Shown: one piece after another, positions 1 to 7,402 of the stretch
How the letters are laid out: each line of letters starts with the position of its first letter
Position numbering within the stretch: position 1 is the stretch's first letter
Notes under the pieces: generated by a model
What the model was told of the DNA's origin: nothing
Seen by the model: the letters and a program-made list of their open reading frames with translations, nothing else
Database searches by the model: none
Origin: an uncultured Pseudodesulfovibrio sp.
Lineage (GTDB): Bacteria; Desulfobacterota; Desulfovibrionia; Desulfovibrionales; Desulfovibrionaceae
Length of the DNA: 64,000 bases
Assembly (NCBI RefSeq): GCF_963664965.1
Contig: NZ_OY761823.1
Location: 506,001-570,000, forward strand
Direction: 5' to 3'
Translations under genes and position numbers: made by a program

Positions 1-330
1 ATTCACCGCCGGGAAAAACCATGTGGCCAGCGAATCCGCGTTCACCCCGACCGGCAGTGTGGTGAAGCCATCAGTCTCGCGCCCCAGACCGCCGCCGAGA
101 TCATCCTCCAGACGCTTCACCTGCCTGTAATGCCTCAGCATATTCCGACCAGCAGTCGTCGGCTTCGGCGGACTCGACCGCACCAGCAGCACGCACCCGG
201 CCTGCTCTTCCAGCAGTTTTACCCGCTGGGACACCGCAGATTGCGTCAAATGCAGCAGTGCCGCGCCCTTTTCAAAGCCGCCCGCCTCTACCACCGCGGC
301 AAACGCCTCAATCAATTTGTAGTCAAGCAT
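1..330 (-). CDS. argP: LysR-family regulator, ArgP-like (N-terminal part)
   Basis: This is the first 110 residues of a LysR-type transcriptional regulator; the gene runs off the left edge of the window. The start is the ATG read from 330. The N-terminal winged HTH is clear (ALLHLTQSAVSQRVKLLEEQ, about residues 23-42), followed by the linker and the beginning of the effector domain, with VNADSLATWFFPAV near the break. That VNADSLATW stretch and the PPKPTTAG segment are characteristic of ArgP/IciA rather than of a generic LysR protein. ArgP senses lysine and arginine and activates the exporter gene argO. The divergent neighbour is indeed an ArgO/LysE-type exporter, which supports the call. Effector specificity is inferred. 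Confidence 0.85.
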   Translation of the reverse strand, partial: MLDYKLIEAFAAVVEAGGFEKGAALLHLTQSAVSQRVKLLEEQAGCVLLVRSSPPKPTTAGRNMLRHYRQVKRLEDDLGGGLGRETDGFTTLPVGVNADSLATWFFPAVN

Positions 331-420
331 GGCCCCATTATTAGCAATTCTTATGCATCATGAAAACAATTAGTTTCACAGATTGATGAGGAGCGAGTAG
401 GTGAAAGGAAGGCGTGGGGG

Positions 421-500
421 GATGCCTCCGGCGGCTTAAGAACCCTTCGTGAAGGGTTCTTAAGAATCTCCGAAGCTTTTTATAGCGCCTTCGGCGGGTG
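421..500 (+). repeat. Intergenic hairpin element, GCCTCCGGCGGC family, copy 1
   Basis: The head GCCTCCGGCGGC (424-435) is followed by a near-perfect palindrome whose 13-base arms TTAAGAACCCTTC (436-448) and GAAGGGTTCTTAA (451-463) have a 2-base loop. Then come AATCTCC and an AAGCTTTTT tail, and CGCCTTCGGCGGG. The same head, arms and tail recur at 4492-4650 and 59838-59930, so this is an interspersed family. It resembles a Rho-independent terminator but lies between divergent genes here. Confidence 0.7.
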
Positions 501-522
501 CGTTGGGCGGGAGGATTGGCGT

Positions 523-617
523 GTGGGACCGAGGGGTGGCGTTCGGAGAGAATCGCACCGGACATCTTTGGCGCGCGATCAAGCTGCCCGGTGCGATTCT
601 CTCCGAACAGGTCCCAC
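523..617. repeat. Long nested inverted repeat in the argP-argO spacer
   Basis: A perfect 21-base inverted repeat (541-561 against 588-608) encloses a 26-base loop. Outer arms GTGGGACC (523-530) and GGTCCCAC (610-617) extend it outward after a short mismatch on the left side. A transcript through this region would form a very stable stem of about 29 pairs. No ORF with good coding character crosses it. Its role is unknown. It could be a terminator, a protein-binding palindrome or a small mobile remnant. Confidence 0.7.
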
Positions 618-809
618 GCCGCGTGAGCGTTGCGGGAGTAATTTGAAAAAACAACCTTGCGGCGTTTCGAGCATTACTGAAATATTGTTCTTTTAACAAC
701 TTAACATAAACGCAAAGCATAACAACAAAAGGCACAAACCCTCATTACCTACCCCTCGCGCGCCTAGCGCATACAAAAAGTTACGGGGAGAGGGATAGGG
801 GGATGGAGT

Positions 810-875
810 CCAGAGGAAGGGGGAAAGGGAGTACCCCGCTTTCAAGGGGGGTGCTCCCTTTCCCCCTTCCTCTGG
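810..875 (+). promoter_or_regulatory. Leader hairpin immediately upstream of the ArgO-like gene
   Basis: Arms of 28 bases (810-837 and 848-875) pair with a single mismatch around a 10-base loop. The purine-rich left arm is GGAAGGGGGAAAGGGAG-like and the right arm is its pyrimidine complement. The stem ends only 5 bases before the ribosome binding site GGAGG (881-885) of the exporter at 894. That GGAGG is part of GCCGCCGGAGGC (876-887), the reverse complement of the head of the repeat family seen at 424, 4492 and 59838. A structural effect on expression is inferred; no tail typical of a terminator follows. Confidence 0.55.
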
Positions 876-893
876 CCGCCGGAGGCATTCTTC

Positions 894-1505
894 ATGACGA
901 CTTTCATACAGGGTTTTGGGATGGGTGGTGGATTGATTTTGGCGATCGGCGCGCAGAACGCATTTGTGCTGACGCAGAGTGTCCGGCGCAACCATCATCT
1001 GGCGGTGGCGGCACTGTGTATTTTGTGTGACGGGATACTTATCAGTCTGGGCGTCACGGGCACGGGCACCATGGTCGCATCGAACCCGACACTGGGCATG
1101 ATCGCGGCATGGGGCGGCGCGGCATTCCTGATCTGGTACGGCCTGACGGCACTGATGTCGGCGATTCGGGGCGGTTCTCTCCAGACGGGCGATGAAACGG
1201 AAAAGACGCTCCGGCATACGCTGATGCTGACCTTGGCGGTGACGCTGCTGAACCCGCATGTCTATCTGGATACGATCGTGCTGATGGGCTCCATAAGCGG
1301 CCAGTTCCCGACCCCGGATCGGTACATGTTCGGGCTGGGCGCATTCGCCGCATCGTTTACGTGGTTCACTGTGCTGAGTCTGGGCGGCCAGATGCTCGCC
1401 CCGGTCTTCCGGCGCGAAATAACATGGCGCATTCTGGACGTTCTGGTCTGCCTGACCATGTGGGCCATCGCGGGTAAACTCATACGTAGCGAGCTCGGCA
1501 TATAG
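894..1505 (+). CDS. argO: LysE/ArgO-family amino-acid exporter
   Basis: This 203-residue inner-membrane protein belongs to the LysE/ArgO family, which exports basic amino acids. Visible family marks are the N-terminal GxxxGGGLILAIGAQNAFVL (about residues 7-26), the aspartate-containing second segment (CDGILISLG), and the NPHVYLDTIVLMGSIS segment (about 121-136), all typical of ArgO. Five to six hydrophobic segments span the length, matching the family size of about 200 residues. GGAGG at 881-885 gives an 8-base spacing to the ATG. The divergent ArgP-like gene at 330 is its likely regulator. The substrate, arginine or lysine, is inferred from family and context. Confidence 0.9.
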   Translation: MTTFIQGFGMGGGLILAIGAQNAFVLTQSVRRNHHLAVAALCILCDGILISLGVTGTGTMVASNPTLGMIAAWGGAAFLIWYGLTALMSAIRGGSLQTGDETEKTLRHTLMLTLAVTLLNPHVYLDTIVLMGSISGQFPTPDRYMFGLGAFAASFTWFTVLSLGGQMLAPVFRREITWRILDVLVCLTMWAIAGKLIRSELGI

Positions 1506-1534
1506 CCCGCTATATATCAAGCTGAAACATAAAG

Positions 1535-1573
1535 ACAGCAAGCTATGTATTTATGGCTTGCTGTTGTTTTTAT
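1535..1573 (+). terminator. Rho-independent terminator after the exporter gene
   Basis: ACAGCAAGC (1535-1543) pairs with GCTTGCTGT (1556-1564) around a 12-base loop and is followed by TTTTTATT. It lies 30 bases after the exporter stop codon. Confidence 0.75.
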
Positions 1574-1604
1574 TTGAGATAGATAAAAATGAGAGGGAAA
1601 CAGG

Positions 1605-1895
1605 CTACTCGTCGTCAGGTTCCTTCTCGCGACTGAGCTGAAAGAGCTTTTCCCAGTTGATCGGCATGAGGCTCTGCCGGTTTTTCCACTGGAGATACTC
1701 CCAGCCGTCGTCAGGAATGACCCGCACGGGTATGCGGTTGACAAACTGCTTGCCGTCGTCGCCGCAGCACTTGCAGGCCCAGCCGCAGATGTCGCAGGTA
1801 CACCCTCCGGTCTTGACCATTTCCTTGGCCGTGCCGGAGTTGTCACAACAGCCGTCGCAGAGCATGAGATATCCGGGATCGCGTTTTTCAGTCAT
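1605..1895 (-). CDS. Small cysteine-rich protein, probably metal-binding
   Basis: This 96-residue protein has nine cysteines in its first 44 residues, arranged CxxCC (13-17), CxCxxC (32-37) and CxCC (41-44). The C-terminal half is ordinary, charged and ends EKEPDDE. The cysteine pattern suggests a zinc or other metal site, but I do not recognise the family. The ATG at 1895 is chosen because the longer reading frame to 2015 has an unlike, basic N-terminus and would overlap the divergent gene at 1991. No strong ribosome binding site precedes the ATG. Cytoplasmic, since no signal peptide is seen. Confidence 0.65.
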   Translation of the reverse strand: MTEKRDPGYLMLCDGCCDNSGTAKEMVKTGGCTCDICGWACKCCGDDGKQFVNRIPVRVIPDDGWEYLQWKNRQSLMPINWEKLFQLSREKEPDDE

Positions 1896-1990
1896 ACACA
1901 GAAAGTAGGGTCGGCACGGGAGAGGGTCAAGACACGGATCAGCTTCATTTTCTCCACCAGATGGAGTACGGTGATCATGGAGAAAAACCC

Positions 1991-2449
1991 ATGCAGCGCG
2001 CAACGCACCACCCAACCCCGCCCCTGTTCCCGTATCCGGTCCATGCCAAGGGCACGCCCGGAGGCGGTTCAGCCCCGGAAAGCAGCGAGGAATCAGGCCA
2101 TTCGCCCGACCCCGATCAGGGCGAGGGAGGCCGCGCCCTCTTCTGCAAGGTCTGTCGCTCGAAAATCACCCGCCGAGAACTTGCCATGCGTATCGACGGC
2201 AAGCACAGGCATGTGTTTTTCAATCCGCACGGGCTGGTTTTCGAGATCGGCTGCTTTGCCTCGGCGAAAAACATCATTCCCGGCGGTCCCAAAACAGACG
2301 AATTCACATGGTTCCCGGGCTACGCATGGCAGGCCGTGGGGTGTTCCGGCTGCTCCTCCATGCTCGGATGGCGCTATTTCGGCAAAAACGGCGGCTTCTA
2401 CGGCCTGATCCTTTCCGCCCTCATCGAGGGGGAAGACCTCGGACGATAG
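1991..2449 (+). CDS. CULT-domain protein (bacterial cereblon-like)
   Basis: This 152-residue protein is mostly a CULT domain, the thalidomide-binding fold of cereblon. Two zinc-binding pairs are visible: CKVC early in the domain and CSGC near the end. The aromatic-cage tryptophans sit in TWFPGYAW and LGWRYF, matching the order W-F-P-G-Y-A-W...G-W of human cereblon, and the C-terminus GLILSALIE parallels GLTRSALL. Bacterial CULT proteins of this size are known as single-domain proteins with unknown cellular role. The ATG at 1991 is preferred because GGAG (1979-1982) lies 8 bases upstream; the ATG at 1961 has no such site. The first 45 residues are proline-rich and look unstructured. The natural ligand is unknown. 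Confidence 0.88.
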   Translation: MQRATHHPTPPLFPYPVHAKGTPGGGSAPESSEESGHSPDPDQGEGGRALFCKVCRSKITRRELAMRIDGKHRHVFFNPHGLVFEIGCFASAKNIIPGGPKTDEFTWFPGYAWQAVGCSGCSSMLGWRYFGKNGGFYGLILSALIEGEDLGR

Positions 2450-2504
2450 GAACGCACAACCTTTACGCTGGCCCAGCAAGGCGAGTCCGTGTTATGTTTC
2501 TTTT

Positions 2505-3302
2505 ATGAACAGCGACTATTTTGCCCAATGCCGCCAGTGGTTCGATGAACACACGGCGCACTACCGGGAAAAAGCAGGCCCCGAGGGAACCGAAATGGTG
2601 GACCGCAAAATCCGCCACACCATGCGGGTCGTCGGTCATGTACAGGCCATTGTCGCAGAAACCCCGCCGCTCGAAGAACTGTCCGAGGCCGTGAAAATCG
2701 CGGCACTGCTGCACGATGCAGGACGTTTCCCGCAGGTGGTGCAACACAACAGCTACGATGACCACGCCACCTGCAATCATGCCGAAGTGGGCGCGCGTAT
2801 CGTCATGGACGCCGATCTCCTTGATCCGCTCCCCCTTGAGACACGCGGTATCGTCCTGAGCGCCGTGAAATACCACAACGTCGCAGTGATCCCGGACAAT
2901 CTCGGCACCGAAGCGCGCCTCGTGCTCGAAGTCCTGCGCGACGCGGACAAGCTCGACGCCCTGCGTAACAGCCTCCGCTATCTCGATCCTGACAATCCCA
3001 ACAGCAAGGCCTTGAAAGAGGGCCTCACATGGCATGCGGAAAGGGTCACCCCGGAGCTCCTGCAATGCGCCATGGACCGCACCATCATCCCATACGAGGA
3101 CATTCGATGGTCCAACGATTTCGCACTGTTCCTGTGCTGCTGGCTCTATGATCTCCATTTCCCCTACGCCTTCAGGCAACTCAAGACGTCCGGCCAGTAC
3201 GAGATACTTCTCGGGCAGATGCCGGACACTGAGGAATTCACCCGGCTCAAGGAACAGCTTCGAGACGATCTGGACTGGATTATCGCCCGCAGCCGGCCTT
3301 GA
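2505..3302 (+). CDS. HD-domain phosphohydrolase of unknown substrate
   Basis: This 265-residue cytoplasmic protein carries an HD metal-dependent phosphohydrolase domain. The pieces are an early histidine (IRHTMRVVGHV, about 37-46), the HD doublet in ALLHDAGRFPQ (H70, D71), the NHAEVGARI helix, and the distal aspartate in RDADKLDALRN. The C-terminal third has a conserved WSNDFALFLCCWLYDLHFPYA segment typical of a subgroup of bacterial HD proteins. The substrate cannot be told from sequence; these enzymes usually cleave phosphates from nucleotides. No strong ribosome binding site is seen before the ATG. It lies 31 bases upstream of the YigZ gene and is probably cotranscribed with it. Confidence 0.8.
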   Translation: MNSDYFAQCRQWFDEHTAHYREKAGPEGTEMVDRKIRHTMRVVGHVQAIVAETPPLEELSEAVKIAALLHDAGRFPQVVQHNSYDDHATCNHAEVGARIVMDADLLDPLPLETRGIVLSAVKYHNVAVIPDNLGTEARLVLEVLRDADKLDALRNSLRYLDPDNPNSKALKEGLTWHAERVTPELLQCAMDRTIIPYEDIRWSNDFALFLCCWLYDLHFPYAFRQLKTSGQYEILLGQMPDTEEFTRLKEQLRDDLDWIIARSRP

Positions 3303-3333
3303 CCGCGCACTTTCCCCCGGATACACCCGCTTC

Positions 3334-3945
3334 ATGTCCCGCAGATATCTCATTCCCGCTGCCACGCACCGCGTTGAAGACACCATCAAGCGCAGCCGGT
3401 TCATCTCCACTGCCGCCCACACGCCCGACACGGACTCGGCCAAGGCTTTCGTCGCCGAAATAAAGGAAGAATTTCCCGACGCGACCCACAACTGCTGGGC
3501 CTTTGCCGCAGGTCCGCCCGGTGACACGGCGCATGTGGGCATGAGTGACGACGGGGAGCCGCACGGCACCGCGGGCAAGCCCATGCTGAACACCCTGCTG
3601 CACAGCGAGGTCGGCGAAATCACCGTGGTGGTCACCCGCTACTTCGGCGGCACCAAGCTCGGGACCGGAGGACTGGTGCGCGCCTACTCCTCCATGGTGA
3701 ATCTGGTCCTCGACACCCTGCCCACCAAGGAAATGGTCGAGACCGTCACGGTCACGGCGACCATTCCCTATCAATCCGTCACCCTGTTCAAGCGCATGCA
3801 CCCGGATTTCGAAGCGGACATTCTGGACGAGCAATTCGGCGTGGACGCTGCGTTCACCCTGTCCATGCCCGAGGAACATCTGGACGGTTTCACGAAAAAA
3901 CTTGCCGAACTCACGGACGGACGCGGGACAATCGAGCAAAATTGA
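3334..3945 (+). CDS. YigZ/IMPACT-family protein
   Basis: This 203-residue protein belongs to the YigZ/IMPACT family. The UPF0029 core is obvious: THNCWAFAAG (about 51-60), MSDDGEPHGTAGKPML (about 70-85), and VVVTRYFGGTKLGTGGLVRAYS (98-119). A C-terminal ferredoxin-like domain (DUF1949 type) follows. Length matches the usual 200-210 residues. The eukaryotic relative IMPACT regulates the eIF2-alpha kinase GCN2; the bacterial role is not settled. The ATG at 3334 is chosen because the open frame upstream only shadows the preceding HD gene. There is no clear ribosome binding site, so translation may be coupled to that gene. Confidence 0.9.
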   Translation: MSRRYLIPAATHRVEDTIKRSRFISTAAHTPDTDSAKAFVAEIKEEFPDATHNCWAFAAGPPGDTAHVGMSDDGEPHGTAGKPMLNTLLHSEVGEITVVVTRYFGGTKLGTGGLVRAYSSMVNLVLDTLPTKEMVETVTVTATIPYQSVTLFKRMHPDFEADILDEQFGVDAAFTLSMPEEHLDGFTKKLAELTDGRGTIEQN

Positions 3946-4040
3946 TTTGCAAAGGCGGTTGCAATACGACTGAAAAATGCGCTAGCGTAAACACGAATAG
4001 TATTACTCCGGGGCTAACAGCAATCAGTAAAGCAGGTTTC

Positions 4041-4487
4041 ATGTCCACGCAAAAGCTTCGCGCCATCTACAAGCAACTCACCGACAAGATTGATGACTCC
4101 AAGGACTCTGCCCTCTTTGAAGTCAAGGAACTCAAGACCGACCTCAACGAACTGCAACGACATCTCTCCGGCCGCAAGAAAGTCACCGACATCCAGCCCG
4201 ATGACATTCTGCGCTCCGCATACGAAATAGCGCACCATCTGCGCGAAATGCAGCAGCGCAAGGAAATCCTCGCGGAATTGGAAGACGTGGCCGCCGAGAC
4301 CGAAGCGCTCGAATACCTCGACTCCCGAGGCGCAAAGCTGCTCACACGCCCCGCAGGCTGGCATTTCCAGACCTCAAAGGAACGCTTCCTGCTCCACGCC
4401 GACGATCCCGTTCAGGCCGCGGTCAAGCTCCGCAAGCTCCTCGCCGCCGGGAAGCGGCTCAAGAAACCGAAGAAAAAGAAGAAGTAG
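4041..4487 (+). CDS. Conserved-looking small protein, helical, unknown function
   Basis: This protein has 148 residues with a highly charged, probably coiled-coil middle (LREMQQRKEILAELEDVAAE, about 70-89) and an extremely lysine-rich C-terminus ending KKPKKKKK. I do not recognise a family. The ATG at 4041 begins a well-behaved segment (MSTQKLRAIYKQL); the upstream part of the open frame, from 3942, has poor protein character. The terminal lysine tail suggests contact with nucleic acid or an acidic partner, which is inference only. A repeat-family hairpin lies just beyond the stop and could serve as its terminator. Confidence 0.6.
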   Translation: MSTQKLRAIYKQLTDKIDDSKDSALFEVKELKTDLNELQRHLSGRKKVTDIQPDDILRSAYEIAHHLREMQQRKEILAELEDVAAETEALEYLDSRGAKLLTRPAGWHFQTSKERFLLHADDPVQAAVKLRKLLAAGKRLKKPKKKKK

Positions 4488-4491
4488 GAAT

Positions 4492-4650
4492 GCCTCCGGC
4501 GGCTTAAGAACCCTTCGTGACAAATCCGCAGGACAGCGGATTTGGACGTCGGTTCCTACCGACGCCGCGAAGCGGTGAGCCACAGGACGTGGCGAGTCAA
4601 AGGGTTCTTAAGAATCTCCTAAGCTTTTTGGTGCGCCTTCGGCGGGAGGC
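4492..4650 (+). repeat. Intergenic hairpin element, GCCTCCGGCGGC family, copy 2 with loop insert
   Basis: The head (4492-4503), the arms TTAAGAACCCTT (4504-4515) and AAGGGTTCTTAA (4600-4611), and the tail AATCTCCTAAGCTTTTT match copy 1 at 421-500. Here the loop holds about 84 extra bases. The insert contains its own stems, for example AAATCCGC with GCGGATTT (4522-4543) and GTCGG with CCGAC (about 4549-4564), so the whole would fold as a branched structure. It directly follows the gene ending at 4487. Beyond it, up to 4890, only the palindrome at 4714 and a weak stem at 4817-4841 stand out. Confidence 0.65.
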
Positions 4651-4713
4651 ATATTTCGAAAATTAGGACCTTGAACACGAAAGGTAGCTTTCGCCAACGG
4701 CGCAAAAAGGATT

Positions 4714-4733
4714 GCAAAGGACATGTCCTTTGC
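4714..4733. repeat. Perfect 20-bp palindrome upstream of lemA
   Basis: The sequence GCAAAGGACA followed by its exact complement TGTCCTTTGC is fully self-complementary. It is followed by CCGCCGGAGGC, the reversed head of the local repeat family. It may be an operator for the lemA operon or part of a repeat element; neither can be decided from sequence. Confidence 0.5.
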
Positions 4734-4890
4734 CCGCCGGAGGCGAAATCACCCGACAACGCGCCACAGGCGCATCCACCCTTTTTCTTAAACACAAAAA
4801 TCGAATTTTTCCGCTCCTGCCTTGACTTTTTCGAGGCAGGCTGCATTTGTATCGAGAATATTCAACCCTGAACAAACGGAAGATCACAAC

Positions 4891-5490
4891 ATGCTCAAAC
4901 GCATCATCACTCTTTTCACGACCATGCTGGTCGTCATGTCCCTGGCCGGTTGCGGCTACAACGCCATGCAGCAGCAGGAAGAAGAAGTCTTCGCGGCATG
5001 GGGCAACCTTGAAGCCGCATTGCAGCGCCGTGCGGACCTGATCCCGAACCTTGTGGAAACCGTGAAAGCGGCGGCTTCCCACGAAAAAGACACATTGAAG
5101 GCCGTTATCGAGGCCCGTTCCAAGGCAACGCAGGTCAAGATGACCCCGGAAATGCTGGGCGACAAACAGGCTCTGGCCAAATTTCAGGCAGCACAGGGCG
5201 GCCTGTCCTCGGCTTTGTCCCGGCTGATGGTCGTTGTGGAACGCTACCCGGACATCAAGGCCAACCAGAACTTCCTCGGCTTGCAGGCGCAGCTCGAAGG
5301 CACGGAAAACCGCATCACCGTAGCCCGCAAACGCTACAACGACGCGGTCAAGGCCTTCAACTACTCCATCCGCAGCTTCCCGAACTCCATGACCAACTCC
5401 ATTGTCCTGCATCTGGAACGCAAGGAATTCTTCCAGGCCGATCCCGGAGCCAAGGACGCCCCCAAAGTCAACTTCGGCTCCAGTTCTTAA
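4891..5490 (+). CDS. lemA: LemA-family lipoprotein
   Basis: This is a 199-residue LemA-family protein. The N-terminus is a lipoprotein signal with lipobox LAGC (about residues 16-19), so the mature protein is probably membrane-anchored in the periplasm. The helical core shows family marks: [26 protein letters not shown] (about 32-57), then long helices ending in [22 protein letters not shown]. The ATG at 4891 has a GGAAG site 8 bases upstream. Two TPM-domain genes follow within 20 bases each, the common lemA-ygcG arrangement, so the three are almost certainly an operon. The molecular role of LemA is poorly known; links to envelope stress exist in some bacteria. Confidence 0.92.
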   Translation: MLKRIITLFTTMLVVMSLAGCGYNAMQQQEEEVFAAWGNLEAALQRRADLIPNLVETVKAAASHEKDTLKAVIEARSKATQVKMTPEMLGDKQALAKFQAAQGGLSSALSRLMVVVERYPDIKANQNFLGLQAQLEGTENRITVARKRYNDAVKAFNYSIRSFPNSMTNSIVLHLERKEFFQADPGAKDAPKVNFGSSS

Positions 5491-5502
5491 ACGGGAGACA
5501 CC

Positions 5503-6300
5503 GTGCGTAAAACAATCATGGCCGTCCTTGCGGCGGCCCTCATCATCCTGACGGCGGCTTCCGGGGCACTGGCTCTGGACGTTCCGCCGTACACGGGACG
5601 GGTCAACGACACGGCGAACATGATTTCGCCCGGTACCCGCGCCTCGCTGGAAAAATACCTTGCGGAACTGGAACGCACCGACTCCACGCAGGTGGCCGTG
5701 CTGACCATTCCCTCCCTTGACGGCGACGCCATGTCCGACTTTGCCATCCGCGTGGCCGAGGCATGGAAAGTCGGCCAGAAAGGCGAAGACAACGGCGTCA
5801 TCCTGCTTGTCAGCAAGGCGGACCGCAAAATCCGCATTGAAGTCGGTTACGGTCTGGAAGGCGTACTCACGGACGTGCTTTCGTCCCAGATTATCCGCAA
5901 CGTCATCGGCCCGAACTTCAAGGCCGGGAACTATGACAACGGCTTCGCGGAAGGCGTCACGGCCATAGCGGGCGCGGTCCGCGGTGAATATACGGCGGCC
6001 CCTGCCAAGAAGACCCGGCGCAGCCGGGGCGGCATTCTCCCGCTCATCGTCATTCCCATGCTCCTGTTCATCACCTTCACTGAAATGTTCGGTCGGCGCA
6101 GACGGCGCGGCCAGCTCTCAAACAGCCAGGTCATCGACGGCCAGCGCAGACACGGCTCCGGCCTCGGCTCCACGGCGTCCACCCTGTTCTTCCTGAGCAT
6201 GCTGGGCGGCGGACGCGGCGGCGGGTTCGGCGGTGGCGGCGGATTCGGCGGTTTCGGAGGCGGCGGCTTCGGCGGCGGCGGTGCAGGCGGAGACTGGTAG
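5503..6300 (+). CDS. TPM-domain membrane protein (YgcG type)
   Basis: This 265-residue envelope protein starts with GTG at 5503, preceded by GGGAG. It has a signal peptide (to about residue 24, ALA-LDVPP), then a TPM domain (about 28-150) containing GRVNDTANMIS, EDNGVILLVSKADRKIRIEVGYGLEG and GNYDNGFAEGV. A transmembrane helix (ILPLIVIPMLLFITF, about 179-193) and an arginine-rich turn follow. The C-terminal 40 residues are glycine-rich repeats ending GGAGGDW, typical of this family. TPM proteins have been linked to photosystem II repair in plants and to cell-envelope functions in bacteria, but the bacterial role is unclear. It is cotranscribed with lemA and the next gene. Confidence 0.9.
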   Translation: MRKTIMAVLAAALIILTAASGALALDVPPYTGRVNDTANMISPGTRASLEKYLAELERTDSTQVAVLTIPSLDGDAMSDFAIRVAEAWKVGQKGEDNGVILLVSKADRKIRIEVGYGLEGVLTDVLSSQIIRNVIGPNFKAGNYDNGFAEGVTAIAGAVRGEYTAAPAKKTRRSRGGILPLIVIPMLLFITFTEMFGRRRRRGQLSNSQVIDGQRRHGSGLGSTASTLFFLSMLGGGRGGGFGGGGGFGGFGGGGFGGGGAGGDW

Positions 6301-6308
6301 GAGACATC

Positions 6309-6950
6309 ATGAGCAAACTCGCACAGAATTTCCTGACAAAGGACGAACAGGACACGCTCATCCAGTGTGTCATGGATGTGGAAAAGCGGACCTCCGGCGA
6401 AATCGTGCCGGTCATCGCGTCCGCAAGCTACGACTACCCCCGCGCCTCGCACATCGGCGGACTGGCCCTCGGCATCCTCGGTGCAGCCGGACTGGCGACC
6501 CTTCTCGGACGCGAGGACATGTGGGTGTTCATCGGCCTGTTTCTGGCAGCCTACGTGCTGATTTCGCGTCTGCTGGGCGCGGTCCCGGCACTGCGGAAAC
6601 CCTTCATCTCCAAACGGGAGATGCGCGAAGAGGTCGAAGAGGCCGCTGTCACGGCGTTCTACCTCAACGGCCTGCACCGGACCCGCGACCTGACCGGCAT
6701 CATCGTCTACGTCTCGGTCTTTGAGCGCAGCGTCCGCATCCTCGCGGACAAAGGCATCAACGACAAGGTGGACCCGCAGGTATGGGAAGAAGTGGTCGCC
6801 GAGATCACCCGCGGCATCCGTGACGGACGTCCGGGCGAAGCCCTGTGTCAGGGCGTGAAGCGTTGCGGCGACCTGATCACCGAACACTTCCCGATCAAGC
6901 ATGACGACACCGACGAACTGCCCAACCTGATTATCGAGGGGCAAAACTAG
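6309..6950 (+). CDS. Second TPM-domain protein
   Basis: This 213-residue protein has an N-terminal TPM-like half (KRTSGEIVPVIASASYDYP, about 23-41), two adjacent transmembrane helices (about 50-95: GGLALGILGAAGLATLL and VFIGLFLAAYVLISRLLG), and a C-terminal half with VSVFERSVRILADKGINDK and LCQGVKRCGDLITEHFP, typical of the short TPM proteins that follow ygcG. It lacks a signal peptide, so both ends probably face the cytoplasm. It starts 8 bases after the preceding stop with GGAG upstream. Same operon as lemA and the YgcG-type gene. Confidence 0.85.
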   Translation: MSKLAQNFLTKDEQDTLIQCVMDVEKRTSGEIVPVIASASYDYPRASHIGGLALGILGAAGLATLLGREDMWVFIGLFLAAYVLISRLLGAVPALRKPFISKREMREEVEEAAVTAFYLNGLHRTRDLTGIIVYVSVFERSVRILADKGINDKVDPQVWEEVVAEITRGIRDGRPGEALCQGVKRCGDLITEHFPIKHDDTDELPNLIIEGQN

Positions 6951-7030
6951 CCGGTTTATTTACACAACCTTCACCTGATCATCATACGGCCGTAACGTGC
7001 GACCGGTCTTCTCTGATAAAGGAGACCGCC

Positions 7031-7234
7031 ATGTGTACAGGAACACTCGTCATGGCCGCATTGCTGCTGGCGCTGGCAACAGGACTGACCATTGCACGAT
7101 GTTTCTCGACATCGCCCAATGCACAATTCCTCTGTACCGCCATCAACGCCCTGACAACAGATGAAAAGGAGCCGGAACGGTCAACGAAACTGCGATCCGC
7201 ACCGTTCTCCGGCTATTCACGGCAAACAGGATAA
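7031..7234 (+). CDS. Small single-pass membrane protein, unknown
   Basis: This 67-residue ORF has a strong ribosome binding site (AAAGGAGA, 7018-7025) at good spacing and a terminator hairpin that begins at the stop codon, so it looks like a real gene. Residues 5-22 (TLVMAALLLALATGLTIA) form one hydrophobic helix; the rest is polar with three scattered cysteines. I do not recognise a family. It stands alone between the lemA cluster and the hybrid kinase. Confidence 0.5.
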   Translation: MCTGTLVMAALLLALATGLTIARCFSTSPNAQFLCTAINALTTDEKEPERSTKLRSAPFSGYSRQTG

Positions 7235-7270
7235 AGCCCCGAAAGAGTCTTCTTTCGGGGCTTTCTTCCA
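7233..7270 (+). terminator. Rho-independent terminator
   Basis: AAAGCCCCGAAAG (7233-7245) pairs perfectly with CTTTCGGGGCTTT (7252-7264) around a 6-base loop, followed by a T-rich tract. It overlaps the stop codon of the small gene at 7031. Confidence 0.8.
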
Positions 7271-7402
7271 TTTTATCAACGAACAAGAGTCCATGACCGC
7301 CTTTTCAGCACGCATTTGCCCTGCTCTGCATTCGGCTAATCCGCTTTATTATTTCAACTCCTTTTGTTAGGAGTGTTTGATCTCCATCAAAACGAGTTGA
7401 AA

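Noticed and set aside
3034..3333. Extended N-terminus of the YigZ protein
   Set aside because: The extension overlaps the HD gene in another frame and has no family similarity; YigZ proteins start at the chosen position.
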